A stretch of DNA of 64,000 bases from Temnothorax longispinosus. Its lineage: Eukaryota; Arthropoda; Insecta; Hymenoptera; Formicidae. Below are positions 41,991-52,814 of this stretch, piece after piece. The DNA is taken from contig NW_027270080.1 in the NCBI RefSeq assembly GCF_030848805.1, forward strand, positions 1 through 64,000, given 5' to 3'. A program made the position numbers and the translations under genes. Under the pieces are notes generated by a model that saw only the letters and a list, made by a program, of their open reading frames with translations, made no database searches and had not been told where the DNA came from. Within the stretch, counting starts at the first letter, position 1. Each line of letters begins with the position of its first letter.

Positions 41991-42541
41991 TTTTTTTTTT
42001 TTAATTAAATGTACATTAAAATAAATAATTAGGCAAAAATGTATAATAGAAATTTATTATTTCATTATTATTGAATTTATTTTCCAGCTTCAAAATGATA
42101 CCACGCCGAGTAGTGAGCAGCGAGCGAATTCATCGCAAATTCGTCGCAATGCTTGCCGTTCGCTGCGTGACAATTATTTTCCGGCGCGATATCATCGAAA
42201 ACGGAAACAATTGTCACGTCGTTCGTCAAGCGAGCCGACTATAGCAGCTCGGCGAGCAGCAAAAATGCAGCGCGAGAGAGACAGAATATGGATGTCCTTT
42301 TCTAAGCGCGATTCGTTTGTTTTCCGTCGCAAGGATAGACCGAACTCAGCGAAGTAAAAAAAACATGCGATAAAAAAAGTTTCACGTGATCGAGATCCCC
42401 CGACCCCCGAGCAGCCCGGGCAGCTCCTCAGTCTCATAGTGCCAGTGCCAGTGCTCGCAGCAGCTCGCAGTTAGAATTGAAAATTACACGACGGTCCCGC
42501 GGAATCCTGCGTCGTGAGTGACCGGTCGGCCGGGTCGGCCC
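41991..42541. other. Mixed AT-rich then GC-richer DNA, no gene recognised
   Basis: From about 42100 the composition becomes CpG-rich (for example 42370-42480, with CCAGTGCCAGTGCTCGCAGCAGC). It might be a promoter or the 5' part of an unrecognised element, but no motif decides this. Confidence 0.35.
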
Positions 42542-42568
42542 GTCGCGAGGAACGGCGTGCGAGCGAGC

Positions 42569-42607
<39 letters not shown>

Positions 42608-43702
42608 ATTGATTGATTGATTGATTGATCATTTATTATGCCCAAACAATGGCTACAGGGCAAAAAGATACAAAGAAAATTATAACAGCAAGCACCTGCT
42701 CTCACTCAATAACAATATGCCAATTACAAGCAATTGACAACAACGCTACTTAAAACTAACGCTACTTACAACTAACGCAACTTAAAACTAATAAAGAATC
42801 GCAACACAACTTAAAATTAAGAACTAGTATACTCGCAGGAGGTACGCAAGAACAAGAGAACAACAAAAGAACAAAGGCCCGTCACTCCGATTCAGACGAA
42901 AGCAAAAACGCAAAAAGTAGGCTCTTGAATGATGCAAGTGAAGATGCTGAAGTTATTGTACTAGGAAGAGAATGCCAGAAATATATGGAAGAAAGTTGGA
43001 AGGAATTTCTGAAAGCAACGGTTCTGTGAGCAGGAATATGGAACGTCTGAGTGGATGAAGCAGCTAGTCGGTCAGATCTCCTAAGTGTTGGATCAGGAGG
43101 AGAAAAAAGCTCACGTAGATATGAAGGAGAACACATATGCAGAATACGATAGGTCTGACATCCGAGAAAGTAGTATCTCCTATTTTCAACCGAAAGCCAC
43201 CTCAACTGACGTCGATACGGTGTAATGTGTTCGTCACGCTTAAGGTCATAGATGAACCGAATACAACAGTTGACGAGCCTTTGCAATTTTGTATTCAACT
43301 CACTGCTCAAACCATGATATACGAGACAACAATGATCAATGTGTGGCATGATTAAGGTGGTGACTAGTTTAATCCTGAGATTGGTAGAAAGAGAGTTCTT
43401 ATTGAACTTCAAATTATTCAACACGTAATGCACTCTTTGTGAGATCAGCGAGATATGTCTCGTCCACGAAAGATTAGACATAAAGATGACACCCAAATTC
43501 TTAACCTCATTTACAAATGGTAGGGGCGTATCATTCACAATGATAGGTGGAAGACTACCAAGATCGATGCTATTAATATAAGCTTGACTTCCAAAAATAA
43601 TAACTTTAGATTTAGCAGGGTTAAGCTTTAGTCCATTCGTATTAGCATAATCAAAGATAGCATTGGCATCACATGTAATCAATTCCAGAGCCTGAAGAAT
43701 AT

Positions 43703-43735
<33 letters not shown>
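42542..43735 (-). mobile_element. 5'-truncated LINE inserted in a (GA)n microsatellite
   Basis: (GA)n flanks the insert on both sides (about 42570-42603 and 43708-43733). On the minus strand the element ends with a (TCAA)n-type tail (42628-42602) abutting the GA run. Coding similarity starts directly at the other GA run, so the LINE split one microsatellite. Confidence 0.7.
42882..43682 (-). pseudogene. LINE ORF2 C-terminal region
   Basis: An intact 266-codon frame covering the part after the RT catalytic box: NGLKLNPAKSKVIIFGSQ, VKNLGVIFMSNLSWTRHI, LVTTLIMPHIDHCCLVYHG and LQRLVNCCIRFIYDL are the conserved thumb-region blocks of non-LTR RTs. The YADD box and the endonuclease are absent because of 5' truncation. 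The tail differs from that of the LINE at 9.1 kb, so they are different families. The terminal stop at 42882 is followed by about 250 bases of 3' UTR. Confidence 0.82.
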
Positions 43736-43736
<1 letters not shown>

Positions 43737-43903
43737 AGCCGCGACGACGGCCGTCGGGAACGTAAAATTCGTTCGGCGGGGACTCTTAGTGCCGCGGACT
43801 GACGAGATATGGACAAATCACGGCGAACATATCGTAAATGTAAGTATTACATTTATATTATACATTTATAATATATGTATAATTTATACATATATTATAA
43901 ATG

Positions 43904-44035
43904 CAGGGTTGGGAAGTAACGCGTTACTTGTAACGTCGTGACCATTACCGTTATGGAAAAACGTCATGTCATTAACAAATCGTTACTATAAAAAGATAAC
44001 GGTAATGGTAACGGCGTTACAAGTAACGCGTTACT
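43904..44035 (+). mobile_element. hAT-like non-autonomous fragment
   Basis: CAGGGTTGGGAAGTAACGCGTTACTTGTAACG is a typical hAT-type terminus. At 44005-44033 the inner part recurs in reverse complement (CGTTACAAGTAACGCGTTACTT), but the outermost CCCAACCCTG is missing on the right, so the 8-bp duplication cannot be tested. Confidence 0.65.
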
Positions 44036-44049
44036 TACAATTAGTACTG

Positions 44050-44185
44050 TTTTATGAACGGATATACTACCGTGAAGCGAGCGCTACGAAATATATATAA
44101 TATAGAGGCACGTGGCTCATGAATGTATATTCTTGTAAAGAACGGTGCTGATTGGATAAACTTTATTTATATATAATTTATTAAA
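44050..44185. repeat. Diverged relative of the 240-bp inverted terminus
   Basis: ACTACCGTGAAGCGAGCGCTACG, GGCACGTGGCTCATGAATG and CGGTGCTGATTGGATAAACTTTA follow the same order as parts of the GC-rich half of the terminus at 36570-36680, with many differences. It is probably an old related element end. Confidence 0.45.
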
Positions 44186-44215
44186 AATTTAGTAATTTTA
44201 TTTTTTTTATTTCAG

Positions 44216-44700
44216 CCAAAAGTGAGGGAGGTGTGGCGAGCAAGCTGCCGCCACCGACCCCATCGACGACGACAGCAACGGCGGTAATGCCGCCGCCGCC
44301 TCCGCCTCCGCCTCCGCCATCGACGACAACAGCAAAGGCGATAATTCCGCCTCCGCCATCGACACCGATTCCACCGACGACGACGATAGCAACGGGGATG
44401 ACGCCGCCGTCTCTGGCACCGATGCCACCGATGATGACGACAGCAAGGAGGATGACGCCGCCGCGGCGCCGTCTCTGGCACCGATGCCACCGACGATGAC
44501 GACAGCAAGGGGGATGACGCCGCCGTCTCTGGCACCGATGCCACCGACGATGACGACAGCAAAAGGGATGACGCCGCCGTCTCTGGCACCGATGCCACCG
44601 ACGATGACGACAGCGTCGATAGCGACGGAAGTTATACCGCCGCCGCCACCGACACCGCCATCGCTACCACAAAGCGAGGAGAGAGAGAGAGAGAGCGCGC
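44216..44700 (+). repeat. GC-rich triplet/57-bp minisatellite, exon-like start
   Basis: Tandem units of 57 bp (GACGATGACGACAGCAA..GGATGACGCCGCCGTCT..) follow a CCGCCTCCG run. All three forward frames are largely open: Pro-rich, Asp/Ser-rich or Arg-rich. A strong acceptor (TTTTTTTATTTCAG, ending 44215) precedes it. A short ATG frame ending at a GTAAGT donor (43809-43839) lies 380 bases upstream, so a spliced transcript is conceivable. No domain is recognisable. Confidence 0.5.
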
Positions 44701-44749
44701 AATGCGTAAGGTAAGTAGAGTAAGGGCCGCTACAGCAATGTAGCGAGCG

Positions 44750-44888
44750 TGCATGCGTGCGTGCGTGCGTGCGTGTGCGTGTGTAGGTACGCGCTCGTCC
44801 CTTTCGCTCGTCCGTCCGTCCGTCCGTTCGTTCGTTCGCTCACTCACACGTGCACGTACGTATGCACATACGCATACACGCACGCACG

Positions 44889-44971
<83 letters not shown>

Positions 44972-45000
44972 ACACACACACGCGCGCGCGCGCACACGCG
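44750..45000. repeat. (GCGT)n, (CGTC)n and long (CA)n microsatellites
   Basis: Simple repeats in series, including about 35 CA units (44896-44968). Frames encoding poly-Thr/His or poly-Cys/Val here are not genes. Confidence 0.9.
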
Positions 45001-45039
45001 TATATTTTATTATTTTATATTATATACATATACATATAT

Positions 45040-45216
45040 ATAAACAGCACGGACGGACAGACAGACGGACGGACGAGCGAAGGGACGGATGAATTAACGG
45101 ACAGACGAAAAGACGAGCAAAGAAAATTTCTACATTTATTTATTTATCCGTTCGTTTCTTTGCTCGCCTTTCGTCTGTCCGTTATTCATCCGTCCCTTCG
45201 CTCGTCCGTCCGTGCT

Positions 45217-45228
<12 letters not shown>
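45040..45228. repeat. 190-bp perfect-type palindrome in TA repeats
   Basis: AAACAGCACGGACGGAC with GAGCGAAGGGACGGATGAATTAACGGACAGACG at the left has its reverse complement at 45150-45225. The loop is short and AT-rich, and both ends lie in ATATAT runs. It is probably a small foldback MITE or a palindromic amplification. Confidence 0.75.
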
Positions 45229-45252
<24 letters not shown>

Positions 45253-45275
45253 CTTAACCTAGTAAACCGAAGAGA

Positions 45276-45743
45276 TTGGACGATTATTTTAAAGATTTTA
45301 TAAAGGAATTAAATGATCTTCAGGAAAAAGGCTTCAGATCGAATGATAAAGTATTCAAGGTTTATTTAAAAGCCATTGTTGCCGATACTCCAGCTCGCTC
45401 TTTTTATAAAGGAACGAAAGGTCATGATGGCTACAGTGCATGCGAACGGTGTACCGTCTATGGAAAAGTAATTAAAGTGGGTAAAACAAATAAAACACAA
45501 ATAGTTTATCCGGGAGTTGATCACCCAAAACAAACTAATACGTCTTTTCGAGAGAGAATGGATCCAGAACACCATATTGGAAATTCGCCTTTAGAGCTGA
45601 TAAAGCCAAAAATCGATATGACTAGAATTTGTCCACTAGATTTTACGCATTTAGGCTGCCTTGGAGCCACTAGAAAGATATTAGAGTTGTTAATAATTAA
45701 ACCATCAAAAGTCCAATTAAAGGACCCCGCACTAATTATATAG
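45276..45743 (+). pseudogene. Tnp2-type (CACTA/EnSpm-like) transposase fragment
   Basis: An open frame of 155 codons with YLKAIVADTPARSFYKGTKG, GYSACERCTVYGK, ERMDPEHHIGNSPLELI and CPLDFTHLGCLGATRKILEL. These are the order and spacing of animal proteins with a Tnp2-like core ('..V.D.PA..F.K...GH.GY..C..C', 'P.D..H...LG....LL'). It enters from simple repeats without a convincing start and ends in a stop just after the conserved block; the next frame carries a few more matching residues. Only the middle of the protein is left. Confidence 0.6.
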
Positions 45744-47760
45744 GAAATTGGATTTCGGTGAAATCGCGTAATTTTTTAATATGTTGTGGCTTATAACCTA
45801 TTGAACAAGAAATGTAATGGGCACAAAGCTAAATAATGGACAGTTTTTGAGCTACAGCCAGTCAAACATGAAAAATTATGGTCTGCGCGTGTTTGCACAA
45901 GCTCGCGCACAAGCCTGAACTCTAGAATTAGATGAGGAAAGACAAATAAAAAGAATCCGTTTATTGAGAGAGAGATTGCGTTTAGTAGTATATGTAATTC
46001 AGAAAAGTCTAGATTGGGCAGACCTATACAAAGAATACCAACATTTGTTGCATAGGAGAAGGAAAACTGCCCTAAAACCTTCCTAGTATTCTTGAACAAA
46101 ATTATACATCCGTAATATAAAATACAATGTAAATACAATAAATGTATCAAATGCATAAAAGAAACAAATAAATGGTTATCATAGAACAGTCCTTTCTCTA
46201 AATATATGGCATAATATACTTTTAAGTTTTACTGAGGTATTTCTTTATCAAATAAAAAGCTTCATTATAAAAGAAATTGTAATATTATGTTCTCATATAA
46301 TTTCTCTTGACGTAGTCAAGCTCAGCATTAGTTGTTGTTTTTATAAAGAAAGGATTGTTTGAAACATACACATAAATCAATTCAAAACAAGAATATCAAT
46401 TCAGCTATAATTTGTATAATCTAGGAAATAATGCATCAATCTTTTATTTGAAATAATGAATAACTATTATCTTTCTATTAAATAATACTATTTGTAGTTT
46501 CAATACTGATTGAGTATTACCAAACTCGTGTCTAAATCACGGTAAAGCATTATAATACATCATGAACGACAACAAAAACATAAGCAATAAGTTTCTCACT
46601 GAGTTTACTGAATTAAATCTTGTAATAAGAAGTCTTTGATTGACACATTAATTCACCATAGAATAAACGTAATGTTTGATAATTCGTAAGTTGCAAAATA
46701 ATCACTAGAATAATATAAAGTAATTGAATAAGAGCTTTTATAGCAACGCACGCAAACGATTATCTGATAATTGTATTACAACGCCTGAAACGATTTATAT
46801 ATTTCGTAAAGAACGCATTTTAATTTAGTATGTAATACAAGTGAATGTAACGAATGTCCGCAAATTAACGTAATGAACGATAAAAGATATTGTATAATCA
46901 ATTATAATGAAACAATCGCACCAAAGAAAGAAGTAAAGTTTTGCATTGAAATAAAATGGTTGCAACCAGAGAAATAATTAATTAATGGACTTTTAGACTG
47001 AGCTTAGTGTTATACAATTGACTCGAAATAAATTGTGCACAATCCTGTAATAAGAGAGGATGTTTTCCTCTCAACCCGCGAAACTTATTATATCTCCTCA
47101 GATTAGCAAGGATAACCCTCAGATGAGCTAAGGATACTTTGATCAGGATCCTTATCGTAACATTAGATGAACTTCTAACGTCTCTACTCAAGATTGTGAA
47201 ATAATTGGTTACCTTGTGAGCAAAGCAGATGAATAATTATAGCTAGTCTTACAGAACACGCCACAGACAAATTTCCTCTCGATGTATAAGTAGCTGCTCG
47301 TATTCCGCCTGAACAGGCTTCCTCGAACGTTCCAGAAAATGGCTTCCTTCCTTTAGCTTTCCACGTGCCGGTATGGCTCGCCGGGACGTATCTCACTGGC
47401 TTCCTCTCGGCGACGATCTTAATTGTCCTTATATCTCGTTGATTCTTATATGGTGAACAATTATATGCTACTGAACACGAAGAGGCAGATCTCGGCTACC
47501 TCACTACTTAACTGAGAAAAGATGACGCAATTACTGGTTTGACTCGAACTTATGTATCACGCACGATGGCTGGGAGACGAATGCTCGCTCGCCCGGGCTG
47601 CGCGCCCCTCCCAACATGCTCAAGCATGCGCGGTAAACACGCGCCTCGCCGCCTGGGACGCAACGTTGTCGGCGCCGCTCGCGCGCTTTTTCATCGGCTT
47701 TCGTAGAATGCGCGGCTTGACGTATCGAATTACAACCGCCACTGATGGCCGCAAAAAAGA
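45744..47760. other. AT-rich DNA, then a CpG-rich patch; no gene recognised
   Basis: 45744-47000 shows no coding family. 47000-47480 is of middling GC and contains no clear frame. 47560-47740 is CpG-rich (GGCGCCGCTCGCGCGC) and may be a promoter-like or element-derived island. Nothing more specific is supported. Confidence 0.4.
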
Positions 47761-47769
47761 ACAACACAA

Positions 47770-47904
47770 TCTCTCTCTCTCTCTCTCTCTTTCTTTTTCT
47801 CGTACAACTTCAAACAGCGCGAGTACTATATCCCTACTCTTGGCATAACCCAGGACCAACGACATGGACGTGGTAGGGGGCTGGTCCCATGTGTGTGTGT
47901 GTGT

Positions 47905-47970
<66 letters not shown>

Positions 47971-48062
47971 AGCAGAGATAAGGACCTTACGGTTCGTGAC
48001 TCCCGTAGTATTTAATGACTCCAAACCCTCTCTGCTCTGTGTGTGTGTGTGTGTGTGTGCGC
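47770..48062. repeat. (CT)n and two (GT)n microsatellites
   Basis: (CT)n at about 47770-47792, (GT)n at about 47891-47970 and again at about 48038-48059. Confidence 0.9.
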
Positions 48063-48140
48063 GTGCGCGGCTTAATAAAAATAAAAATAATGATTTTAAT
48101 TGATACACATTTAAAATAACTTATTTCATTGTACTCCACA

Positions 48141-48380
48141 TCACTCATTTTCCTCAACATTCAGATCCTGTTGTGGTGGTCTCTCAGCAGCATCTAATAT
48201 TTTATTTAATAATGATGAAAAAGGGTAGCGAACGTTGGGTTGGTGTCGCGCGTATCCTAAATACCATAATACGCTGGCTACGTGCGCACATGTACCCACA
48301 GTTCTTGCACCTGATTTACAGGTGCAGTAATAACCTAATATCACTTCCCTCTCATCATCTACGTCGTCTTCATCTCTCAT
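48141..48380 (-). pseudogene. SWIM zinc-finger C-terminal fragment
   Basis: GYYCTCKSGARTVGTCAHVA is a SWIM-type finger (C-x-C-xn-C-x-H), followed by a conserved-looking SVLWYLGYARHQPNVRYP and an acidic tail ending at a stop (48141). Such fingers are common near the C-terminus of transposon-encoded proteins in arthropods. The upstream part is cut off by the palindromic MITE starting at about 48400. The parent family cannot be named. Confidence 0.55.
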
Positions 48381-48399
48381 ATTGTAAGAGTGCGAGTGT

Positions 48400-48956
48400 T
48401 TTCACTTTGAAAGCGACTAATGAAACTTGATTTTTTCCTTGAGATAAAAGTTGTAGATCCCATCGAAACGTTTTCAAAAGACTGTAATAAAGCTCTCTTT
48501 CGGAATTTCTGGAGATATTTTAAATTTTGTTATATTTTTTACATATAATATGAAATATCTTGTGAAGTATTTACTTTTCTATGATTTTACCTTTATTCTT
48601 TTATACATAGAATAATGAAAGGAAGCGAATAATAATATTAATTGTTACATTTGCAATTTTGCAAAATTGAATGCGTCTATGAAATCCAATCGAATTTTTT
48701 TAAAAAATATATATATTTTTTTACAACAATATATTTCTTTCATAATTCTACGTATAAAAATATAAAGGTAAAATCATAGAAAAGTGAATACTTCACGAGA
48801 TATTTTATATTTTATATTAAAAATATTATAACATAAGTTAAAATATCTACAGAAATTCCGAAAGAAAGCTTTATTATAGTCTTTTCAAAACGTCTCGACG
48901 AGATGTACAACTTTTATCGCAAGGAAAAAATCAAGTTTCATTAGTCGCTTTCAAAA
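48400..48956. mobile_element. Palindromic MITE (560 bp)
   Basis: TTTGAAAGCGACTAATGAAACTTGATTTTTTCC at the left and its reverse complement at 48920-48955 form the outer arms. GACTGTAATAAAGC / GCTTTATTATAGTC, TCGGAATTTCTG / AGAAATTCCG and AAATATCTTGTGAAGTATT / AATACTTCACGAGATATTT pair further in. Confidence 0.75.
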
Positions 48957-48988
48957 TTTCTTGAAAACGAAATCTATGATATTAGTCT

Positions 48989-49250
48989 AAGATCCCGACT
49001 AAAATCGACCTTCACACCCATATGTTTTCCTTTTTTTTTGTCGAGAGGAAATCCATACGGATACCCCCGCCCCTTGGGTGGGGCGGGCGGTTATGTCGGG
49101 CTTTCACCGACTAAAACCTCCCGAGCGTCCCTCTCTGCGTTTGTTTTATCACGGAACCTACTGGATTTGTTTGTTTATTCATTATGTTTGATAAAAAATA
49201 CCTTTTATTAGAAAAACATATGGGTGAAGGTCGATTTTAGTCGGGATCTT
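48989..49250. mobile_element. MITE with 35-bp terminal inverted repeats
   Basis: AAGATCCCGACTAAAATCGACCTTCACACCCATATG at the left is repeated in reverse complement at the right (CATATGGGTGAAGGTCGATTTTAGTCGGGATCTT), with a single base gap. The interior contains a GC-rich hairpin (CCGCCCCTTGGGTGGGGCGGG). No clear target duplication is visible. Confidence 0.8.
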
Positions 49251-49454
49251 GTACTATATGACTCACATCCGAATTATGTGTCCCTTTTATAGATATACAT
49301 TTGTCTGAAACATTTTTCTGTATCTTCCATATTTTTCAAGATATTTGCCTGCGTCGATTAAAATTATTCACCCTATATATATATATATATATACAAATTA
49401 GAGTAGATCATGTAATAAACTTTTTTACTTTTTCATGACGCTGTATGTATACAG

Positions 49455-50153
49455 GCACCTCCGAATAGTGGTTCGATGTATTATAATTACAAAGGCACTC
49501 ACAGTTTGGTGTTAATGGCTGTTGCTGATGCTAATTATCGGATCTCATTACTGGACATTGGTGCGCCAGGAAGGCGTAGTGACGGTGGAGTATTTAATGC
49601 TAGCGAGATCGGCAAGCGATTACAAAACGGTACGCTGTCAATTCCTCCGCCGAGACCTGTGGAACATGGTGGCCAGGCTTTACCATTTGTTCTAATCAGT
49701 GATGAAGCATTTCCGTTAACGCGACACATGCTGAGGCCATATCCTAGAAGTGGTAGGCTTAATAGACGTAAAAACGTATTCAGCTATCGTTTAAGTCGAG
49801 CTCGCAGAATTGTGGAAAGTGTATTTGGGATACTTTCTGCGAGAATGCGAATATTTCGCAAACCGATCATTGCCAGCGTAAGTACTGCCACTAGAATAAT
49901 CAAAGCAGCTACGTGTCTACGTAATTTCATAATATCAGAAGAACTTAAGCTACCGCACACACAAAGAAGGTATGCGACATTAAATGTACATGAACGGGAA
50001 TTGCGTGGCACGAATCTGGAAGATGCAGGGACGTTTGACAGAAGTAGACCGACGAAAAGTAGTGCTCAAATAAGAGATGATTTTGCAACATTTTTTGAAA
50101 CTACTGGTGCGGTTCCATGGCAATGGGAGAAGGTTTTGCAGAATAATTTTTAA
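49455..50153 (+). pseudogene. PIF/Harbinger transposase, catalytic C-terminal exon
   Basis: After an acceptor (GTATACAG) the frame reads APPNSGSMYYNYKGTHSLVL, then VADANYRISLLDIGAPGRRS (first catalytic Asp region in this family's DDE_Tnp_4 fold), PFVLISDEAFPLTRHMLRPY (second Asp) and NVFSYRLSRARRIVESVFGI (catalytic Glu). This order is diagnostic of HARBI1-like transposases. The C-terminal 225 residues are intact to TAA at 50153. The N-terminal half, including the helix-turn-helix, is absent upstream, where MITEs lie, so the gene is incomplete. The partner MADF gene is convergent on the other strand. Confidence 0.85.
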
Positions 50154-50682
50154 AAAACCAAGAAGTACAAAATAAATGTTTTTTTTATTCATTCCACACA
50201 AAAAAGTATGCTATATAGACTATACATTTCATGAAAAAATGAAATATATTTTTCAAATAGAATAATCAAATTTGTATTACTTATTGTATTTGATACACCA
50301 ATTACACTTTGCTGTAGTATATGTCGACATTTCTTGTAACCGTTGTTAAATATGTAATTTTTATTAACATTCTGTATCTAATTAAGTGTATGTATTGTCT
50401 ACCGAAGTGTACCTATTCTATATACATACAAAGATATATTAAAAGTATTAAAATTTTTAATAAACTAAAAAAAACGTTTAAATAACATTCAATATTGACT
50501 TTATGATAAACTAAAAGAAAAAACATTCAATATTGACTTTAAGATAAACTGAAAAAAAAACATTTAATATTGAATTTTTGATAAACTAAAAAAACCATTC
50601 AAATAGCATTCAATATTAAAATAAATAAACACGGATATAAAATACTAATTATACAAGTTATTAAATATTGTATAAAAATAAA
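50154..50682. other. AT-rich spacer between the convergent Harbinger genes
   Basis: Contains three to four diverged copies of CATTCAATATTGACTTTATGATAAACTAAAA (50485-50620), a small tandem repeat. No other feature. Confidence 0.5.
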
Positions 50683-50906
50683 CTAAAAATTATTTTCTTT
50701 GGCTTCCTCTTCCTCTGCATCTGCAAGAAGCTGCAGAATTACTATTTGTAATAAACGAGATTTTTTACGAGATAGCTTTCGCATCCCGTCTGATAAACAA
50801 AGAACAAAATGATCAATGGCATCTTTTCGTGGAACTGGAGTATTTAGAACTTTTTTAAGATCGTCACGTAGTTCTGATGGCATCAAAGACTCACTATATG
50901 CTTTCG

Positions 50907-52436
50907 CTGCAATAATAGAGTTTAATAAAGTAGTAAAAGGAAATCAGAGACTATATAGTCATAATTATAATCAATAAACCTGCTTTCCTAATGTCTCTGA
51001 AAACTATTAAATTTCAGGACTTTGTCAGAAGTTTTGCTAGCAGGAAATATTATAGTATTCCACAATATTTTTCAAAAGTTAATTAGAAGATAAAATTAGA
51101 GTCAAGAATTATCGACTACATAACTACATCGATTATGTTACATTTCTTTAAGAAAATGCAATAAAGCTTTTTCTTACAAGTTGTTTTGGGTGTCGAAGTT
51201 TGTGACGGCCGACGTAAAGCTCCTGACAACGGTTGTTTGAGAGCGCGCGGTAGCGCGAGATAGCGCGAGGTAAAAGACGACCACAAGTAAAGAGACAAAA
51301 TTGAACAGCAAGTACAAATGAAATAAAGAATATAATGTTCTCAAAATGCAAATATGTACAGGTTATTTACAAAGTCTTTGATATTTCCAGTGAAGGAAAA
51401 AGCCGTGAGCGCGCACAATGGTTTAGCACGGCAAGAGCGGCGAGCGGTTACGCGAATGCGAAAAAGCGGTTGAAGCGAAGTACAAGCGGTCGTATACAGT
51501 GATACTTTAGCGGGTGATCTACGAACGAGAATCGATCCCGCGCCGAGGCGGCGTTCGTTTTATCACCTCCGAGGCGAAACTCCCTCCAGACAAATTTCTA
51601 CGAATTTCGGGAGGGTGATTGGCCGTTGGAGCCCTACGTCATCGTGCTGACGTCACTGTTTGCACGTGATGATCCGCCGATATCGATACTTGTTTTTCAC
51701 GCAATGTTTATAGCATGGATCTTTCCTTTGTCTTAGCTCGTTTACTTGACTTTGTTTTCGCCGAGTGAATGTCGGCGAACTTTCCAAAATGCGAATGCTA
51801 GAAAGATCCATGCTATGTTGAACATCAACGCGACGAATTTGATGCGAGACATTATGCGAACATTTTTCATGCGTGCGTCGAAATTTTCATGCAATCTAGC
51901 GTGGTTTCACGATGCTCGTGGTTACGATCTCAAACAACGGTTCACATATGCTGTTTCCTGGTGAAGATGAAGACAACGGTCTATTTTCACATGTACTCTT
52001 TGTTGTTGAAGTTGATAGTAGCAAACAATCGTCATCTTCTTGTGCGCTTCCAGCAGCTTTATCGCAATCGGATAAATTACTGACAGTTATAAAAAATTAT
52101 TACATATAAATGTTATTATACATATATACAGGTATTAAGTTAGTATGGAAAAAATATGAAAATGTATATTACATGGCAAAATTAAGATCAATCATAATAC
52201 AGATTTTCATATTTTTAGATCTCAATTATCTGTTATCTAGTAAAAAATCCTATTAAACAAAAACCTGTACGCTCAGGTCAGATTACGCGCAAATTGTATT
52301 AATATTTATACATACTTATATAGAAGTGGGTAAAGGATTTATTTCTAAGAGTTTCTTTTGGATTTCAAAATTTTTGGCAGGGTCATACATTGCATAAATA
52401 TTATATATTCAATAAAAATTATTCGCCAGTGATGAA
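50907..52436. other. Intron of the MADF gene with a CpG-rich insert
   Basis: 51200-51660 is CpG-rich with LTR-like features on the minus strand (R/U5-like T-rich part, end CCGTCACA) and may be a degraded solo LTR, but no target duplication was found. At 51703-51727 and 51803-51822, TTATAGCATGGATCTTTC and its reverse complement form a small inverted repeat. No coding sequence is recognised. Confidence 0.35.
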
Positions 52437-52490
52437 ATAATTCGGTATAGTTAAACGGCCTGACTAGCAAGTTTTATTAAGTATATCACA

Positions 52491-52526
52491 ACGACGTTTC
52501 GACCACTATTTTGGGTCCTTTTCAAG
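52491..52526 (-). ncRNA. Hammerhead-ribozyme-like core, left flank
   Basis: Minus strand: CTTGAAAAGGACCC, a seven-base loop, then GTGGTCGAAACGTCG. GACC/GGTC form a stem directly followed by GAAAC and GTC, as in stem II and the catalytic core of type I hammerheads found in Penelope flanks. The CUGANGA part is degenerate (CTTGAAAA), so activity is doubtful. Confidence 0.45.
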
Positions 52527-52814
52527 TTATTTTAACAATGCTGGAATGAAAGAATGAAAGAATATATAAGAAATTTAAAAATTAAAAATTAAACAACAAT
52601 ACGCGATGAACAGATTTACGAGAATATCGGTAAATAGGACTTACATGGATTATTGTGCGTCAATCATATAAAATTCGTGGCGGGTCGGAAAAATACGACG
52701 GTCTCATGTGAAGGCCGAAAAACTAATGATACATTATCACAAAATACAGTAAACATAGAAGGAGAACTTAAAGTGATACATTATCGCAAAATACAGTAAA
52801 CATAGAAGGAGAAC

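Noticed and set aside
44207..44598. Minus-strand frame with repeated VASVPETAASS and Arg-rich alternative
   Set aside because: The 57-bp triplet-rich repeat leaves nearly all frames open. No frame is favoured, so no protein is called.
44753..45043. Frames encoding poly-Thr/His and poly-Cys/Val
   Set aside because: Pure translation of (CA)n and related microsatellites.
51201..51660. Solo LTR in the MADF intron
   Set aside because: The ends (TGTGACGG and a CGTCACT-like sequence) are imperfect and the flanks show no convincing duplication. Kept only as an LTR-like CpG-rich stretch.
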